33,121 bases of DNA. Origin: CAZWBR01 sp964404205 (GTDB lineage: Bacteria > Bacteroidota > Bacteroidia > Bacteroidales > Prolixibacteraceae). Of this stretch, positions 17,986 to 26,367 are shown piece by piece (the first letter of the stretch is position 1; each line of letters begins with the position of its first letter). The position numbers were made by a program, and so were the translations under genes. The DNA lies in the NCBI GenBank assembly GCA_964404205.1, contig CAYOJD010000018.1:1-33121 (forward strand), in the 5' to 3' direction. The notes under the pieces are model-generated. The model worked only from the letters and a program-made list of their open reading frames with translations. It had not been told where the DNA came from and ran no database searches.

Positions 17986-19431
17986 TTAATATTTCCAGAA
18001 TGCCGGTGTGAAGATGGCAAAGAAGGTTAACAGTTCCAGTCGTCCGACAAACATGGCAAACGACATCACCATTTTAGAGAAATCGTGTAAATGGGCAAAG
18101 TTAGCTACCGGACCTACGGTTCCGATTCCGGGCCCTACACCCGCCATGCCGGTTGCAATGGCACTCGCTGCCGAAGGAATATCTAACCCATCAGCTATCA
18201 GCATTAACGAAAGCACCAAAAAAACGAGCAGATACAACAGAACAAACGAAAGAATTGCCCGGTTGCTTTCTTCACTGACATTATTTCCATTCAGGCGTAT
18301 CGGGTAAACGGCGTTGCGGTGTACTGTTTTATAGAGCGTGGCTTTCAGGTTTTTAAGCACCATCAAGTGACGGGCCATCTTTATACCACCCGAAGTAGAA
18401 CCGGTACTTCCTCCGGTAAACAACAGCAAAAACATAAACAACCACCCCAATACGGGCCATTGCAAATAGTCGGTCGAAGCAAAACCGGTACACGAAATTA
18501 TCGACACTGCGTTGAAAAATCCCTGACGGAACGATTCCTCAACTGGTAAACCAGCCTGAAATAACAAAATAGCCATCGTGGCAAAACCGGCAAAAAGTAC
18601 CACCTTAATATAAAACCGAAACTCTTCATTATCCCAAACCTTACGGACATTTCCTTTCAGCAGATAAAAATGAATCATAAAATTGACCCCTGCCAGAAAC
18701 ATAAACAAGGTTACAACATACTGGATATAGGGAGAATAGTTAATTATGCTGCTATTTTTGGGCGAAAACCCTCCCGTTGCCACTGTCCCAAAAGAATGGC
18801 ACAGGCTCTCGAAAAGGTTCATCCCACCCAACATCATCAGTACCACCTGTGAAAAAGTAAGCAAAACATAAATCTTTAACAGGCTGCGTCCAATTGTATT
18901 GGCCCTCGGATGAATTTTTTCCTGCAACGAAGATTCCAACGTAAAAATCCGATACCCTCCAACATCAAGTGTCGGGAGAATAATGATTACCAACGAAATA
19001 ATCCCGATTCCGCCAATCCAGTGCGTGAGGCTTCTCCAAAAAAGCACAGATTTGGGCAAGACTTCAATATCGGTTAAAATGGACGATCCGGTGGTAGTAA
19101 AGCCTGAAACCGATTCGAACATGGCATCGATAAATCGCGGAATACTATGGCTGAAAAGATAGGGCAAAGTACCCACGGCAACAATCATAAACCAGCCCAG
19201 CACCACCAACAGAAAGCCATCACGCGTTTGAATATCTTCGCGTTTGCTTTTTCGGGTGACAAGCCAAACCAAAGTAGCTGGCACCGATGCAAATAAAATA
19301 CTGTAAATAAATGGGGCTACCGGCTCGCCATAAATCAACGCTACCGGTAGACAAAAAGCAAAAGCGATGGAAAGAATGAAAAATATAAAACTCATCAATC
19401 TGAGAACCAAAGCGATATTCACTTTCTTCAT
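17986..19431 (-). CDS. trkH: TrkH/KtrB-family potassium uptake protein
   Basis: TrkH is the membrane pore subunit of bacterial potassium uptake. The 481-residue protein shows the four pore-loop filter segments of the family: GFTTTGSS, GTVATGGFS, SCTGFAS and GPGIGTVGP. It also has HWIGGIGI after the first and GGSTGSTSGGIKMAR after the third. Normal function needs a cytoplasmic TrkA/KtrA gating ring, and none is encoded in this window, so the partner must be elsewhere. It leads a two-gene operon with the EamA transporter and has its own promoter. Confidence 0.95.
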   Translation of the reverse strand: MKKVNIALVLRLMSFIFFILSIAFAFCLPVALIYGEPVAPFIYSILFASVPATLVWLVTRKSKREDIQTRDGFLLVVLGWFMIVAVGTLPYLFSHSIPRFIDAMFESVSGFTTTGSSILTDIEVLPKSVLFWRSLTHWIGGIGIISLVIIILPTLDVGGYRIFTLESSLQEKIHPRANTIGRSLLKIYVLLTFSQVVLMMLGGMNLFESLCHSFGTVATGGFSPKNSSIINYSPYIQYVVTLFMFLAGVNFMIHFYLLKGNVRKVWDNEEFRFYIKVVLFAGFATMAILLFQAGLPVEESFRQGFFNAVSIISCTGFASTDYLQWPVLGWLFMFLLLFTGGSTGSTSGGIKMARHLMVLKNLKATLYKTVHRNAVYPIRLNGNNVSEESNRAILSFVLLYLLVFLVLSLMLIADGLDIPSAASAIATGMAGVGPGIGTVGPVANFAHLHDFSKMVMSFAMFVGRLELLTFFAIFTPAFWKY

Positions 19432-19482
19432 CTCGTTGTCTGTAAAAAATTATTATACATCAAATTTGTGCCAAAAAACGGT

Positions 19483-19490
19483 CAAAGGTA
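19483..19490 (-). promoter_or_regulatory. -7 box of trkH
   Basis: The minus strand reads TACCTTTG, a perfect -7 match, 51 nt before the trkH start. A TTG on the same strand (19515-19517) is 24 nt upstream, just outside the usual spacing. Confidence 0.55.
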
Positions 19491-19529
19491 CAAAATCAAT
19501 CGGGTCGATACTGACAATCTGGTACAATA

Positions 19530-19564
19530 TTTGACCAGCCGGATTAACAAAATGGATAATTTTG
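19530..19564 (+). promoter_or_regulatory. Promoter of the Cthe_2159-like lipoprotein gene
   Basis: TTTG (19530-19533) and TAATTTTG (19557-19564) are spaced 23 nt apart, a good Bacteroidota promoter. The start codon lies about 60 nt downstream. A 5-bp-arm dyad CTGGT...ACCAG (19519-19538) overlaps the -33 part and sits between this promoter and the divergent trkH promoter. Confidence 0.55.
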
Positions 19565-19625
19565 AACCCATACGCAACGAATGGGTTGACGGCATCATCA
19601 TTCATTCAATTTTAGGTCAATTCAG

Positions 19626-21200
19626 ATGAGAAAATCATTCCTCCTTTTCGTGCTGCTCTCCATATCTACAATTGTAATGACAGGTTGCAGCAAAAACGAC
19701 GATGTCAACACGGAAGAAACAGATTCAGATTCAGGCTCCGATGATTCGGATATTGAAACCGACGACAATGCCCGCACCAGTGCGGTTCACGAAAATGCGT
19801 CAGACTATGTTTATAACGTTTCAGAAGCATCTACAATTACCCTCAACGGAAATTCGGCGACCTCAACCAGTTCAAAAGTGACCATCACCGGAACAACGGC
19901 TACCATTACCGCAGCCGGTATCTACTCCGTTTCAGGCAGCTTAACCAACGGACAGCTGATTGTAGATGCCGATGGCGCTACAGTGAAAATTATTTTGAAC
20001 GGCGTTACACTTTCCAATTCTTCGACTTCGCCGTTTTATATCAAAAAGTCGCTCAAAACCATCATCTTTCTGACCGAAAATACCACCAGCACATTCACCG
20101 ACGCATCGGTCTATGCTGCAACTGGTGAACCAAATGCCACCATCTTTGCCAACTGCGATTTATCGATTGCCGGCAACGGAAAAATGGTAGTCAACGGTAA
20201 ATATGCCGATGGGATTTCGAGCGATGACGGGTTAATTATCAAAAGCGGAACCATCGAAGTTACAGCCACTGATGATGCAATCCGTGGAAAAGATTACCTG
20301 ATTGTTCGCGATGGTACCATTAATGCGACAGCAACCACAGGACAAGCCATGAAATCGGACTATACAGCCGATGCCAACTTTGGCTATATCACCATTGACA
20401 AAGGTACATACGTACTCACCTCGTCGACACGGGATGGTTTGCACGCCTCTCACAACATCACCCTCAACGGCGGCACATTATCAGTTTCGGCGCTATCGAG
20501 CCAGGGGGGCAATGCCGAAACTTCATTTACGCTCGACGGTGCCACACTGTCGGTCACCAAATGTAAGGAAGGAATTGAGAGCGGATTGATCGCCCTTAAA
20601 AATGGGACACTAACCATTACTGCAACCGACGATGCGCTGAACGCGACCAAAGGAGTTGGTGGCGAAGCCAGTGATGGCAGCTCACTTGTAATCAGTGGTG
20701 GAAATATAAATCTGTATTCTTCCAGCGGCGATGCCATCGATAGCAACGGCAATTTCACCATGAGTGGGGGCACCGTACTTGCACATGGCCCTCAATCGCA
20801 GCCCGAAGTTGTGATGGATGTAAACGGGACATCCACTATTTCAGGAGGGACTATTATCGCGTCCGGCCCCAACTCCGGACAAATGATTGAAACCTTTGGA
20901 AATTCGTCAACGCAAAACAGTGTGCTGATCAAATTTTCGCAGAGCAAAACAGCCAATTCAATTGTCCATATTGAAGACAACAACGGCAATAACCTGAGCA
21001 CTTTTGCGCCAGTCCGTAATTATTATTATTTAATATTTTCTTCATCCGACCTTATAAAAGGAAATTCATATAATGTATATACCGGTGGAAGCTCTTCAGG
21101 CAACGTTTCGAACGGATTGTACACAGGGGGCAGTTACACGCCGGGAACAAAATTGGGCACATTTACGGTATCCGGCAGTGTCACTTTGGTAAACCTCTAA
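19626..21200 (+). CDS. Carbohydrate-binding beta-helix lipoprotein (Cthe_2159-like)
   Basis: The 524-residue protein starts with a lipoprotein signal ending in the lipobox VMTGC (Cys 21), then an acidic low-complexity linker rich in Asp, Glu and Ser. The rest is a repetitive Gly/Thr/Ser-rich beta-helix with regular turns such as GNGKMVVNGKYADGISSDDG and GGTLSVSALSSQGGN. This matches the Cthe_2159/DUF4353 family, whose founding member binds cellulose and acidic glycans. It is probably exposed on the cell surface and may bind polysaccharide; enzymatic activity is not evident. It has its own promoter and terminator and stands alone. Confidence 0.85.
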   Translation: MRKSFLLFVLLSISTIVMTGCSKNDDVNTEETDSDSGSDDSDIETDDNARTSAVHENASDYVYNVSEASTITLNGNSATSTSSKVTITGTTATITAAGIYSVSGSLTNGQLIVDADGATVKIILNGVTLSNSSTSPFYIKKSLKTIIFLTENTTSTFTDASVYAATGEPNATIFANCDLSIAGNGKMVVNGKYADGISSDDGLIIKSGTIEVTATDDAIRGKDYLIVRDGTINATATTGQAMKSDYTADANFGYITIDKGTYVLTSSTRDGLHASHNITLNGGTLSVSALSSQGGNAETSFTLDGATLSVTKCKEGIESGLIALKNGTLTITATDDALNATKGVGGEASDGSSLVISGGNINLYSSSGDAIDSNGNFTMSGGTVLAHGPQSQPEVVMDVNGTSTISGGTIIASGPNSGQMIETFGNSSTQNSVLIKFSQSKTANSIVHIEDNNGNNLSTFAPVRNYYYLIFSSSDLIKGNSYNVYTGGSSSGNVSNGLYTGGSYTPGTKLGTFTVSGSVTLVNL

Positions 21201-21223
21201 CATCCAGATTAACAATATAATTA

Positions 21224-21257
21224 AAAATCATCGGGTTAATTTATCCGGTGATTTTTT
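21224..21257 (+). terminator. Terminator after the Cthe_2159-like gene
   Basis: AAAATCATCGG (21224-21234) pairs with CCGGTGATTTT (21245-21255), including one wobble pair. The loop is 10 nt, and the 3' arm runs into TTTTTT. Confidence 0.75.
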
Positions 21258-21341
21258 ATTAATTGATATTCAGATGAGAAAAGAACAAAAAATTTAACGG
21301 TTTCATCAAATTACCGATGTTCAACCGGGTGAATTTATATC

Positions 21342-21349
21342 TACCTTTG
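21342..21349 (+). promoter_or_regulatory. -7 box of typA
   Basis: TACCTTTG is a perfect -7 match, 16 nt before the typA start codon. No clear TTG is present at -33. Confidence 0.55.
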
Positions 21350-21365
21350 CGCTCAAATTTTATGT

Positions 21366-23168
21366 ATGCAGAATATTAGAAATATTGCAATTATTGCCCA
21401 CGTCGACCATGGCAAAACAACGCTTGTCGACAAAATGATTCTTCACTCCAACATTTTCAGAAACAATCAAAATCCCGGTGAACTCATTCTCGACAACAAC
21501 GATTTGGAACGCGAACGAGGGATCACCATTCTGGCAAAGAATGTTTCTGTCGTATATAAAGATGTAAAAATCAATATTATCGATACTCCAGGCCACTCCG
21601 ATTTCGGTGGCGAAGTTGAACGAGTGCTAAATATGGCCGATGGCGTATTGCTGTTGGTTGATGCCTTTGAAGGAACTATGCCTCAAACCCGCTTTGTACT
21701 GCAAAAAGCATTGGCGCTTGGATTAAAACCCATAGTAGTGGTCAACAAGGTCGATAAACCCAACTGCAGGCCTGACGAGGTTCACGAACAAGTTTTCGAC
21801 CTGATGTTTAGTCTGGATGCCACCGAAGATCAACTTGACTTCCCAACGATTTATGGATCAGCCAAGCAAAACTGGATGAGTACCGACTGGAAAAACCAAA
21901 CCGAAGATATCATCCCGCTTTTCGATGCCATCCTTGAGCATATTCCGGCTCCGGTAGCCTACGACGGCACTCCCCAGATGCTCATTACTTCGCTCGACTA
22001 TTCCAAATATGTAGGCCGGATTGCCATTGGCCGTATCCACCGTGGCGAACTGCGCGAAGGAATGAACGTTTCGCTCTCGAAACGAGATGGAAGTATTATT
22101 CGGACCCGAATTAAAGAATTACACACTTTCACCGGCCTTGGCCGCGAAAAGGTTGAAAGTGCCAAAAATGGCGATATCTGTGCATTGGTAGGCATCGAAG
22201 ATTTTGAAATTGGCGATACCATTTGTGATTTTGAAAATCCCGAACCACTCGACCCGATTGCGGTTGATGAACCTACCATGAGTATGTTGTTTACCATCAA
22301 CAACTCGCCTTTTTATGGCAAGGAGGGAAAATTTGTCACCAGCCGACATATTTACGAAAGGCTTGAAAAGGAACTGGAGAAAAACCTTGCACTCAGAGTT
22401 GAGACAACCGACTCAGCCGATGCGTGGAATGTCCACGGACGTGGGGTTCTGCACCTTTCGGTTTTGATTGAAACCATGCGCCGCGAAGGTTACGAACTTC
22501 AGGTAGGCCAGCCGCAGGTATTGCTGAAAGAGATGCACGGCCAAACTCACGAGCCAATCGAATTGTTGCATATCGACCTTCCGGAAGAGATGAGCGGAAC
22601 CGCCGTCGACCTGGTAACCCGCCGCCGGGGCGACCTGTTGCAGATGGATCGCAAAGGCGACCGGATCAATCTTGAATTTCATATCCCGTCACGGGGAATT
22701 ATTGGGCTTCGTACCAATATGCTTACAGCCACTCAGGGAGAAGCGGTCATGTCGCACCGCTTCATTAAATATGGCCCCTACAAAGGCCCTATTGAGACCC
22801 GTATCAATGGCTCGCTGATTGCCATGGAAACCGGAACGGCATTTGCCTATGCGCTGAACAAACTTCAGGATCGCGGCCGTTTCTTTATCGACCCGCAGGA
22901 AGATATTTACGAAGGACAGGTTGTGGGCGAAAATAGCCGCGACGGCGACCTTGTACTCAATGTAACCAAATCGAAAAAGCTTACCAACATGCGTGCATCA
23001 GGATCTGACGATAAGGTGCGCCTTGCCCCGCCCATCAGGTTTAGCCTTGAAGAAGCGCTGGAATATATCCAAAAAGACGAATATGTTGAAGTAACGCCCA
23101 AATCGATCCGTATCCGCAAGATTCTCCTTTCGGAAAACGACAGAAAACGTGCCAACAAAAACATTTAG
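21366..23168 (+). CDS. typA: Ribosome-associated GTPase TypA/BipA
   Basis: TypA (BipA) is a translational GTPase related to elongation factor G that binds the ribosome and helps 50S subunit assembly and growth under stress or cold. The 600-residue protein has the G1 motif AHVDHGKTTL near residue 10, RGITI (switch I), DTPGHSDFGGEV (G3) and NKVDKP (G4). EF-G-like domains follow, with a TypA-typical C-terminus (RIRKILLSENDRKRANK). An overlapping ATG four bases upstream (21362) meets a stop after five codons, so 21366 is the start. It is monocistronic, with its own promoter and terminator. Confidence 0.97.
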   Translation: MQNIRNIAIIAHVDHGKTTLVDKMILHSNIFRNNQNPGELILDNNDLERERGITILAKNVSVVYKDVKINIIDTPGHSDFGGEVERVLNMADGVLLLVDAFEGTMPQTRFVLQKALALGLKPIVVVNKVDKPNCRPDEVHEQVFDLMFSLDATEDQLDFPTIYGSAKQNWMSTDWKNQTEDIIPLFDAILEHIPAPVAYDGTPQMLITSLDYSKYVGRIAIGRIHRGELREGMNVSLSKRDGSIIRTRIKELHTFTGLGREKVESAKNGDICALVGIEDFEIGDTICDFENPEPLDPIAVDEPTMSMLFTINNSPFYGKEGKFVTSRHIYERLEKELEKNLALRVETTDSADAWNVHGRGVLHLSVLIETMRREGYELQVGQPQVLLKEMHGQTHEPIELLHIDLPEEMSGTAVDLVTRRRGDLLQMDRKGDRINLEFHIPSRGIIGLRTNMLTATQGEAVMSHRFIKYGPYKGPIETRINGSLIAMETGTAFAYALNKLQDRGRFFIDPQEDIYEGQVVGENSRDGDLVLNVTKSKKLTNMRASGSDDKVRLAPPIRFSLEEALEYIQKDEYVEVTPKSIRIRKILLSENDRKRANKNI

Positions 23169-23192
23169 ACCAATATTACTGTCTCAACAAGG

Positions 23193-23220
23193 AGGTTGTC
23201 AACAATGACAACCTTTTTTT
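23193..23220 (+). terminator. typA terminator
   Basis: AGGTTGTC (23193-23200) pairs with GACAACCT (23207-23214) around the 6-nt loop AACAAT and runs directly into seven T. A textbook intrinsic terminator. Confidence 0.9.
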
Positions 23221-23360
23221 ATGCCCCAAAAACGGAAAATCGCGCGCCCAATTTGGCCCGAAAAAACCTTTTCAGCTTACTTTTTCTCCACAGAAAATCA
23301 AAGAAGCACACTAACAAACTGACTAACAATAAAATAATATTTTAAAAAATCTTTCTAAAA

Positions 23361-23389
23361 AATGGTACTATGTCTTGCATAGTACCATT
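23361..23389. promoter_or_regulatory. Candidate PadR operator: perfect 12-bp-arm palindrome
   Basis: AATGGTACTATG (23361-23372) is the exact reverse complement of CATAGTACCATT (23378-23389), separated by TCTTG. The central TTG (23375-23377) is spaced correctly to be the -33 element of the promoter for the downstream operon. A protein bound here would block RNA polymerase. A PadR-family repressor gene is second in that operon, so self-repression is the simplest reading. There is no T tract after it, so it is not a terminator. Confidence 0.65.
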
Positions 23390-23406
23390 CTAAAGACATA
23401 TATTTG
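23375..23406 (+). promoter_or_regulatory. Promoter of the lipoprotein-PadR-PspC-DUF4252 operon
   Basis: TTG at 23375-23377 and the perfect -7 box TATATTTG at 23399-23406 are 21 nt apart, the ideal spacing. The first start codon is 48 nt downstream. The -33 element lies in the loop of the palindrome 23361-23389. Confidence 0.7.
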
Positions 23407-23407
23407 T

Positions 23408-23437
23408 AATACCATGAACAATGTTTAAGATGGTATT
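23408..23437. repeat. Second inverted repeat, in the operon leader
   Basis: AATACCAT (23408-23415) and ATGGTATT (23430-23437) are exact reverse complements separated by 14 nt. The arms share the core ATGGTA/TACCAT with the larger palindrome 20-70 bp upstream. It would lie around the transcription start and early leader, so it could be a second operator or an RNA hairpin. Confidence 0.5.
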
Positions 23438-23454
23438 CAGAAATAGAAAATAAA

Positions 23455-23802
23455 ATGCAAACAACAAGCAGAAAAATAAGGATGACGGTAACCATGTTGA
23501 CCATATTATTGCTCACAGCCTGCTCTGGCGGTCCGTCAAACATCATTGTTGCCGAATCAGGGTTCATTCGCACCCTTTGGCCGGCTGTAACCAATGCTGT
23601 TGTTCAATACACTGTTGGAAATCTGAAAACGTCGGCAACAGAAAAATTTATAATTAACAAAAGGAAGGAGACAAAACCTATGGAAAAAAAAGAGAGCCTT
23701 CAAACCAAATCAAAATCCTCACTATTTAGCTTTGGAACCACTGAAGCTCACCTGGTTTCTTCGGACAATGAAAAAGGAGGACCGACACAGGCCGGTTCCT
23801 GA
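23455..23802 (+). CDS. Small predicted lipoprotein of unknown function
   Basis: I do not recognise this 115-residue protein. It has a charged start (MQTTSRKIRM), a hydrophobic stretch and the lipobox LTAC (Cys 23), followed by GG and a soluble part rich in Ser, Thr and Lys that ends EKGGPTQAGS. It is the first gene of the PadR operon, so it is probably under the same control. An in-frame ATG at 23680 is preceded by a Shine-Dalgarno-like AAGGAAGGAG at 23661-23670, nine bases away, unusual in this phylum. That internal start could make a separate 40-residue peptide without the lipid anchor. Both versions are predictions. Confidence 0.6.
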   Translation: MQTTSRKIRMTVTMLTILLLTACSGGPSNIIVAESGFIRTLWPAVTNAVVQYTVGNLKTSATEKFIINKRKETKPMEKKESLQTKSKSSLFSFGTTEAHLVSSDNEKGGPTQAGS

Positions 23803-23850
23803 ACAGGTGTAATTCGGATGAATTATTGATACACTAATTGAATTGAAAAT

Positions 23851-24189
23851 ATGAACCTCGAGAATACAAAAGCACAAATGCGGAAAGGCATCCTGGAATA
23901 TTGCATCCTCCAGATACTTTCCAAGAAGCCGTCCTACGCAACGGACATCATCCAGGAGATGAAAACAGCCCAGATGATTGTGGTGGAAGGAACCCTCTAC
24001 CCACTGCTTACCCGTCTGAAGAACGACGGTTACCTCTCCTACCGCTGGGAAGAATCGGTACAAGGCCCGCCGCGCAAATATTACGAGCTGACGGAAAACG
24101 GGAAACTCTTCCTGACAGAACTCGAAATGGCATGGCAAGAATTGGTTGAAGCTATCAACCAACTGAAATTGAACAATGTAAATCAATAA
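23851..24189 (+). CDS. PadR-family transcriptional regulator
   Basis: PadR proteins are winged-helix dimers, usually repressors that release DNA on binding a small molecule. The 112-residue protein has the characteristic opening QMRKGILEYCILQILSKKP, recognition-helix region IVVEGTLYPLLTRLKNDGYL, and wing KYYELTENGKLFL, with a short C-terminal dimerisation helix. It is the small, PadR-s2-like class. It precedes the PspC gene by 14 nt and probably represses its own operon through the palindrome at 23361-23389. The inducer is unknown. Confidence 0.93.
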   Translation: MNLENTKAQMRKGILEYCILQILSKKPSYATDIIQEMKTAQMIVVEGTLYPLLTRLKNDGYLSYRWEESVQGPPRKYYELTENGKLFLTELEMAWQELVEAINQLKLNNVNQ

Positions 24190-24203
24190 TAAACTAAAAT
24201 ACC

Positions 24204-25805
24204 ATGAAAAAAACTTTAACAATCAACATCAGTGGCTCGGTTTTTCATATCGACGAAGATGCCTATGATAAATTGCACAGCTACCTGTACGAAATCAACA
24301 GGCATTTCAGAAATGATGCCGATGCCAAAGAGATACTCGAAGATATCGAAGCCCGCATCTCGGAACTTTTTCAGGAAAAACTGAAAGGTGCCAACGAAGT
24401 GGTCAACATCGATTTGGTCAACGAAGTTATCGCGATCATGGGCTCGCCGGCAGCCTTCAGCGACGCGGAAGAGCCCGCTTTGGAAACCGAAACCAAAAGA
24501 AGATGGCAAACTGGCGGTCAGAAAAAACTCTACCGCGACCCCGACGACCGTGTGCTTGGTGGGGTTTGCAGTGGACTTGGGGCCTATTTCAACATGGACC
24601 CACTGGTTTTCAGGCTAATATTCATTATCACCTTCTTCCTGCCCATCGGAAGCTTTCTTATCTACCTGATTTTATGGATTGTTGTGCCGCGTGCCCGTAA
24701 CACGGCACAACGCCTTGAAATGAGGGGCGAAGAGGTGAATATCAACAATATATCCAAATCCATCAAAGATGAATTTCAAGATGTAAAAGAGAGCTACCGT
24801 AAATTTAGAACAACAGGTGGCTACTCCAAAGGCCAGGAAAGGATTCACGAAGTTGGAAGTGTATTTGTACAGATATTGCGTGCCGTGGCCAAAGTCCTGA
24901 TTGTCTTTATTGGCGGCATTTTGGTCCTGGCCGGCATTGCAGCCATTTTTGCCCTGATAATTTCCCTCTTTGTCACCAACGAGTTTATCGGAATAACCCC
25001 ATGGGGCTCAGGAATCCCGCACTACTTCGACCTGCTGGTTGACGGACAGTTGCTAAGCTGGTTCTGGATTGCAATGGGCATCGTTATTGGTATTCCACTG
25101 ATTATGCTGGTTTATCTTGGTATTAAAATGATTTTCAACATCAAATCGCCCAACCATTGGGTGGGTTCAACAGCAACCGCAATATGGCTAATGGGCCTTA
25201 TCGGATTGATTTTTGTTACCACCAAAGGATTGAGCGGTTTTAAAAGCACATCGACTGCCACCACGCAGGAAGCCATTACTTCCAAGTCAGACACCCTCTA
25301 TCTTACCCTGGGCAAAGATGAATTCAAAGATTATTACGACTCAAATATCAACTTTAACAATATGAAGGTTGCATCGATGAATGGGAAGAATTTTCTGCTG
25401 GGAATGCCAAGACTAACTGTCGAGAAAACCGATGCCAATGAGTTTAGCCTGGTCATCAAACACCAGTCGCGCGGCAACAATCTGGAAAAAGCACAGAAAT
25501 ATGCCCGCGAAATACAATACAAACTCGATATCAAGGATTCGCTTATCACCCTTCAGCCCTGGTTTATGATACCCGAAAATTCTATCTGGAGAAATCAGGA
25601 AGTTTTTATGACCCTTAAAATGCCAGAAAACAAAACAGTTTACTTCGATGAAACTATCTTTGATGTGCTTCACGATGTCGAAAATACCACCAATACCTGG
25701 GACAACGATATGGTACGCAAATACTGGACTATGAAACCCGAAGGGCTTACCATGGTAAACCGTGCCATTCCGCAACCTGTTACACCCCAAAAGAATAAAA
25801 AATGA
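24204..25805 (+). CDS. PspC-domain inner-membrane protein with C-terminal adhesin-like domain
   Basis: PspC-domain proteins belong to membrane-stress (phage-shock-type) responses. Domain order in the 533 residues: an N-terminal soluble domain (1 to about 95) that opens KKTLTINISGSVFHIDEDAY; the PspC domain at about 107-164, with LYRDPDDRVLGGVCSGLGAY and a membrane helix; three further membrane helices at about 230-258, 289-313 and 322-342; and a C-terminal soluble region (about 360-533) resembling the DUF2807-type beta-rich domain of Bacteroidota PspC proteins. That last assignment is tentative. Its stop overlaps the next gene's start by 4 nt (ATGA), a sign of translational coupling. No pspA or pspB is nearby. 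Confidence 0.88.
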   Translation: MKKTLTINISGSVFHIDEDAYDKLHSYLYEINRHFRNDADAKEILEDIEARISELFQEKLKGANEVVNIDLVNEVIAIMGSPAAFSDAEEPALETETKRRWQTGGQKKLYRDPDDRVLGGVCSGLGAYFNMDPLVFRLIFIITFFLPIGSFLIYLILWIVVPRARNTAQRLEMRGEEVNINNISKSIKDEFQDVKESYRKFRTTGGYSKGQERIHEVGSVFVQILRAVAKVLIVFIGGILVLAGIAAIFALIISLFVTNEFIGITPWGSGIPHYFDLLVDGQLLSWFWIAMGIVIGIPLIMLVYLGIKMIFNIKSPNHWVGSTATAIWLMGLIGLIFVTTKGLSGFKSTSTATTQEAITSKSDTLYLTLGKDEFKDYYDSNINFNNMKVASMNGKNFLLGMPRLTVEKTDANEFSLVIKHQSRGNNLEKAQKYAREIQYKLDIKDSLITLQPWFMIPENSIWRNQEVFMTLKMPENKTVYFDETIFDVLHDVENTTNTWDNDMVRKYWTMKPEGLTMVNRAIPQPVTPQKNKK

Positions 25806-26296
25806 ACCTGCTATTTAAATTAGGCATGATGGCAGCCATGCTACTGGCAGCCATAGCCGGAAACAGTCAAAGCAAGTCGTATAAAATCTATGAATCGTAT
25901 GGCAACGAAGATGGTTTTAGCTATTTCACCTTCTCGAAATCGATGATTGATGCCATTGACCTCAATCTCGATGATGAAAACAAGAGAGTAACCGGCGATT
26001 TACGCGAAATCAGGGTGATGGTCTATAATCCTGCAAAGGGAAAACTGAAATCAAATTTTGCCGACGAAATGTCGTTACGCCTGAAGGGGATGAATTATCA
26101 GAAAACCGAACCCAAAGATGCCGGCGATGATGGTGAATTTTGGATTGAAGGCAACGGTAAGAAAGTTAAAGAGTGCCATGTAGTTATCCGCAACAACGAA
26201 AAAAACAGTTTCGGGTGCCTGGTCTCTTTCTATGGCGACTTCACGGTTGACGAGCTTTCGAAATTCGAAAAATTCAGTAAAAAACAGCTCGAATAA
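25802..26296 (+). CDS. DUF4252-family exported protein
   Basis: This 164-residue protein starts with a cleavable-looking signal peptide (LLFKLGMMAAMLLAAIAGNSQS). The mature part carries the DUF4252 pattern: a short EDGFSYFTFSKSMIDAI motif, an REIRVMVYNP strand, and a C-terminal FYGDFTVDELSKFEKF. DUF4252 has no settled function and is common in Bacteroidota envelope operons. It starts inside the pspC stop codon, so the two products are likely made together. It is the last gene of the operon. Confidence 0.85.
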   Translation: MNLLFKLGMMAAMLLAAIAGNSQSKSYKIYESYGNEDGFSYFTFSKSMIDAIDLNLDDENKRVTGDLREIRVMVYNPAKGKLKSNFADEMSLRLKGMNYQKTEPKDAGDDGEFWIEGNGKKVKECHVVIRNNEKNSFGCLVSFYGDFTVDELSKFEKFSKKQLE

Positions 26297-26309
26297 ATAT
26301 CCTACATGG

Positions 26310-26349
26310 AGAAAATCCGGTGCAATATTGTACCGGATTTTCTATTTTT
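26310..26349 (+). terminator. Terminator of the PadR-PspC operon
   Basis: AGAAAATCCGGT (26310-26321) pairs with ACCGGATTTTCT (26332-26343) around GCAATATTGT. A T run follows at 26345-26349. The tail TATTTTTA may also act as a weak -7 element for the acetyltransferase gene 17 nt downstream. Confidence 0.75.
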
Positions 26350-26367
26350 ATACTTCAATCTTGCAGT

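Noticed and set aside
23361..23389. Palindrome read as a second transcription terminator after typA
   Set aside because: No T tract follows on either side at the right place, and typA already has a textbook terminator at 23193-23220.
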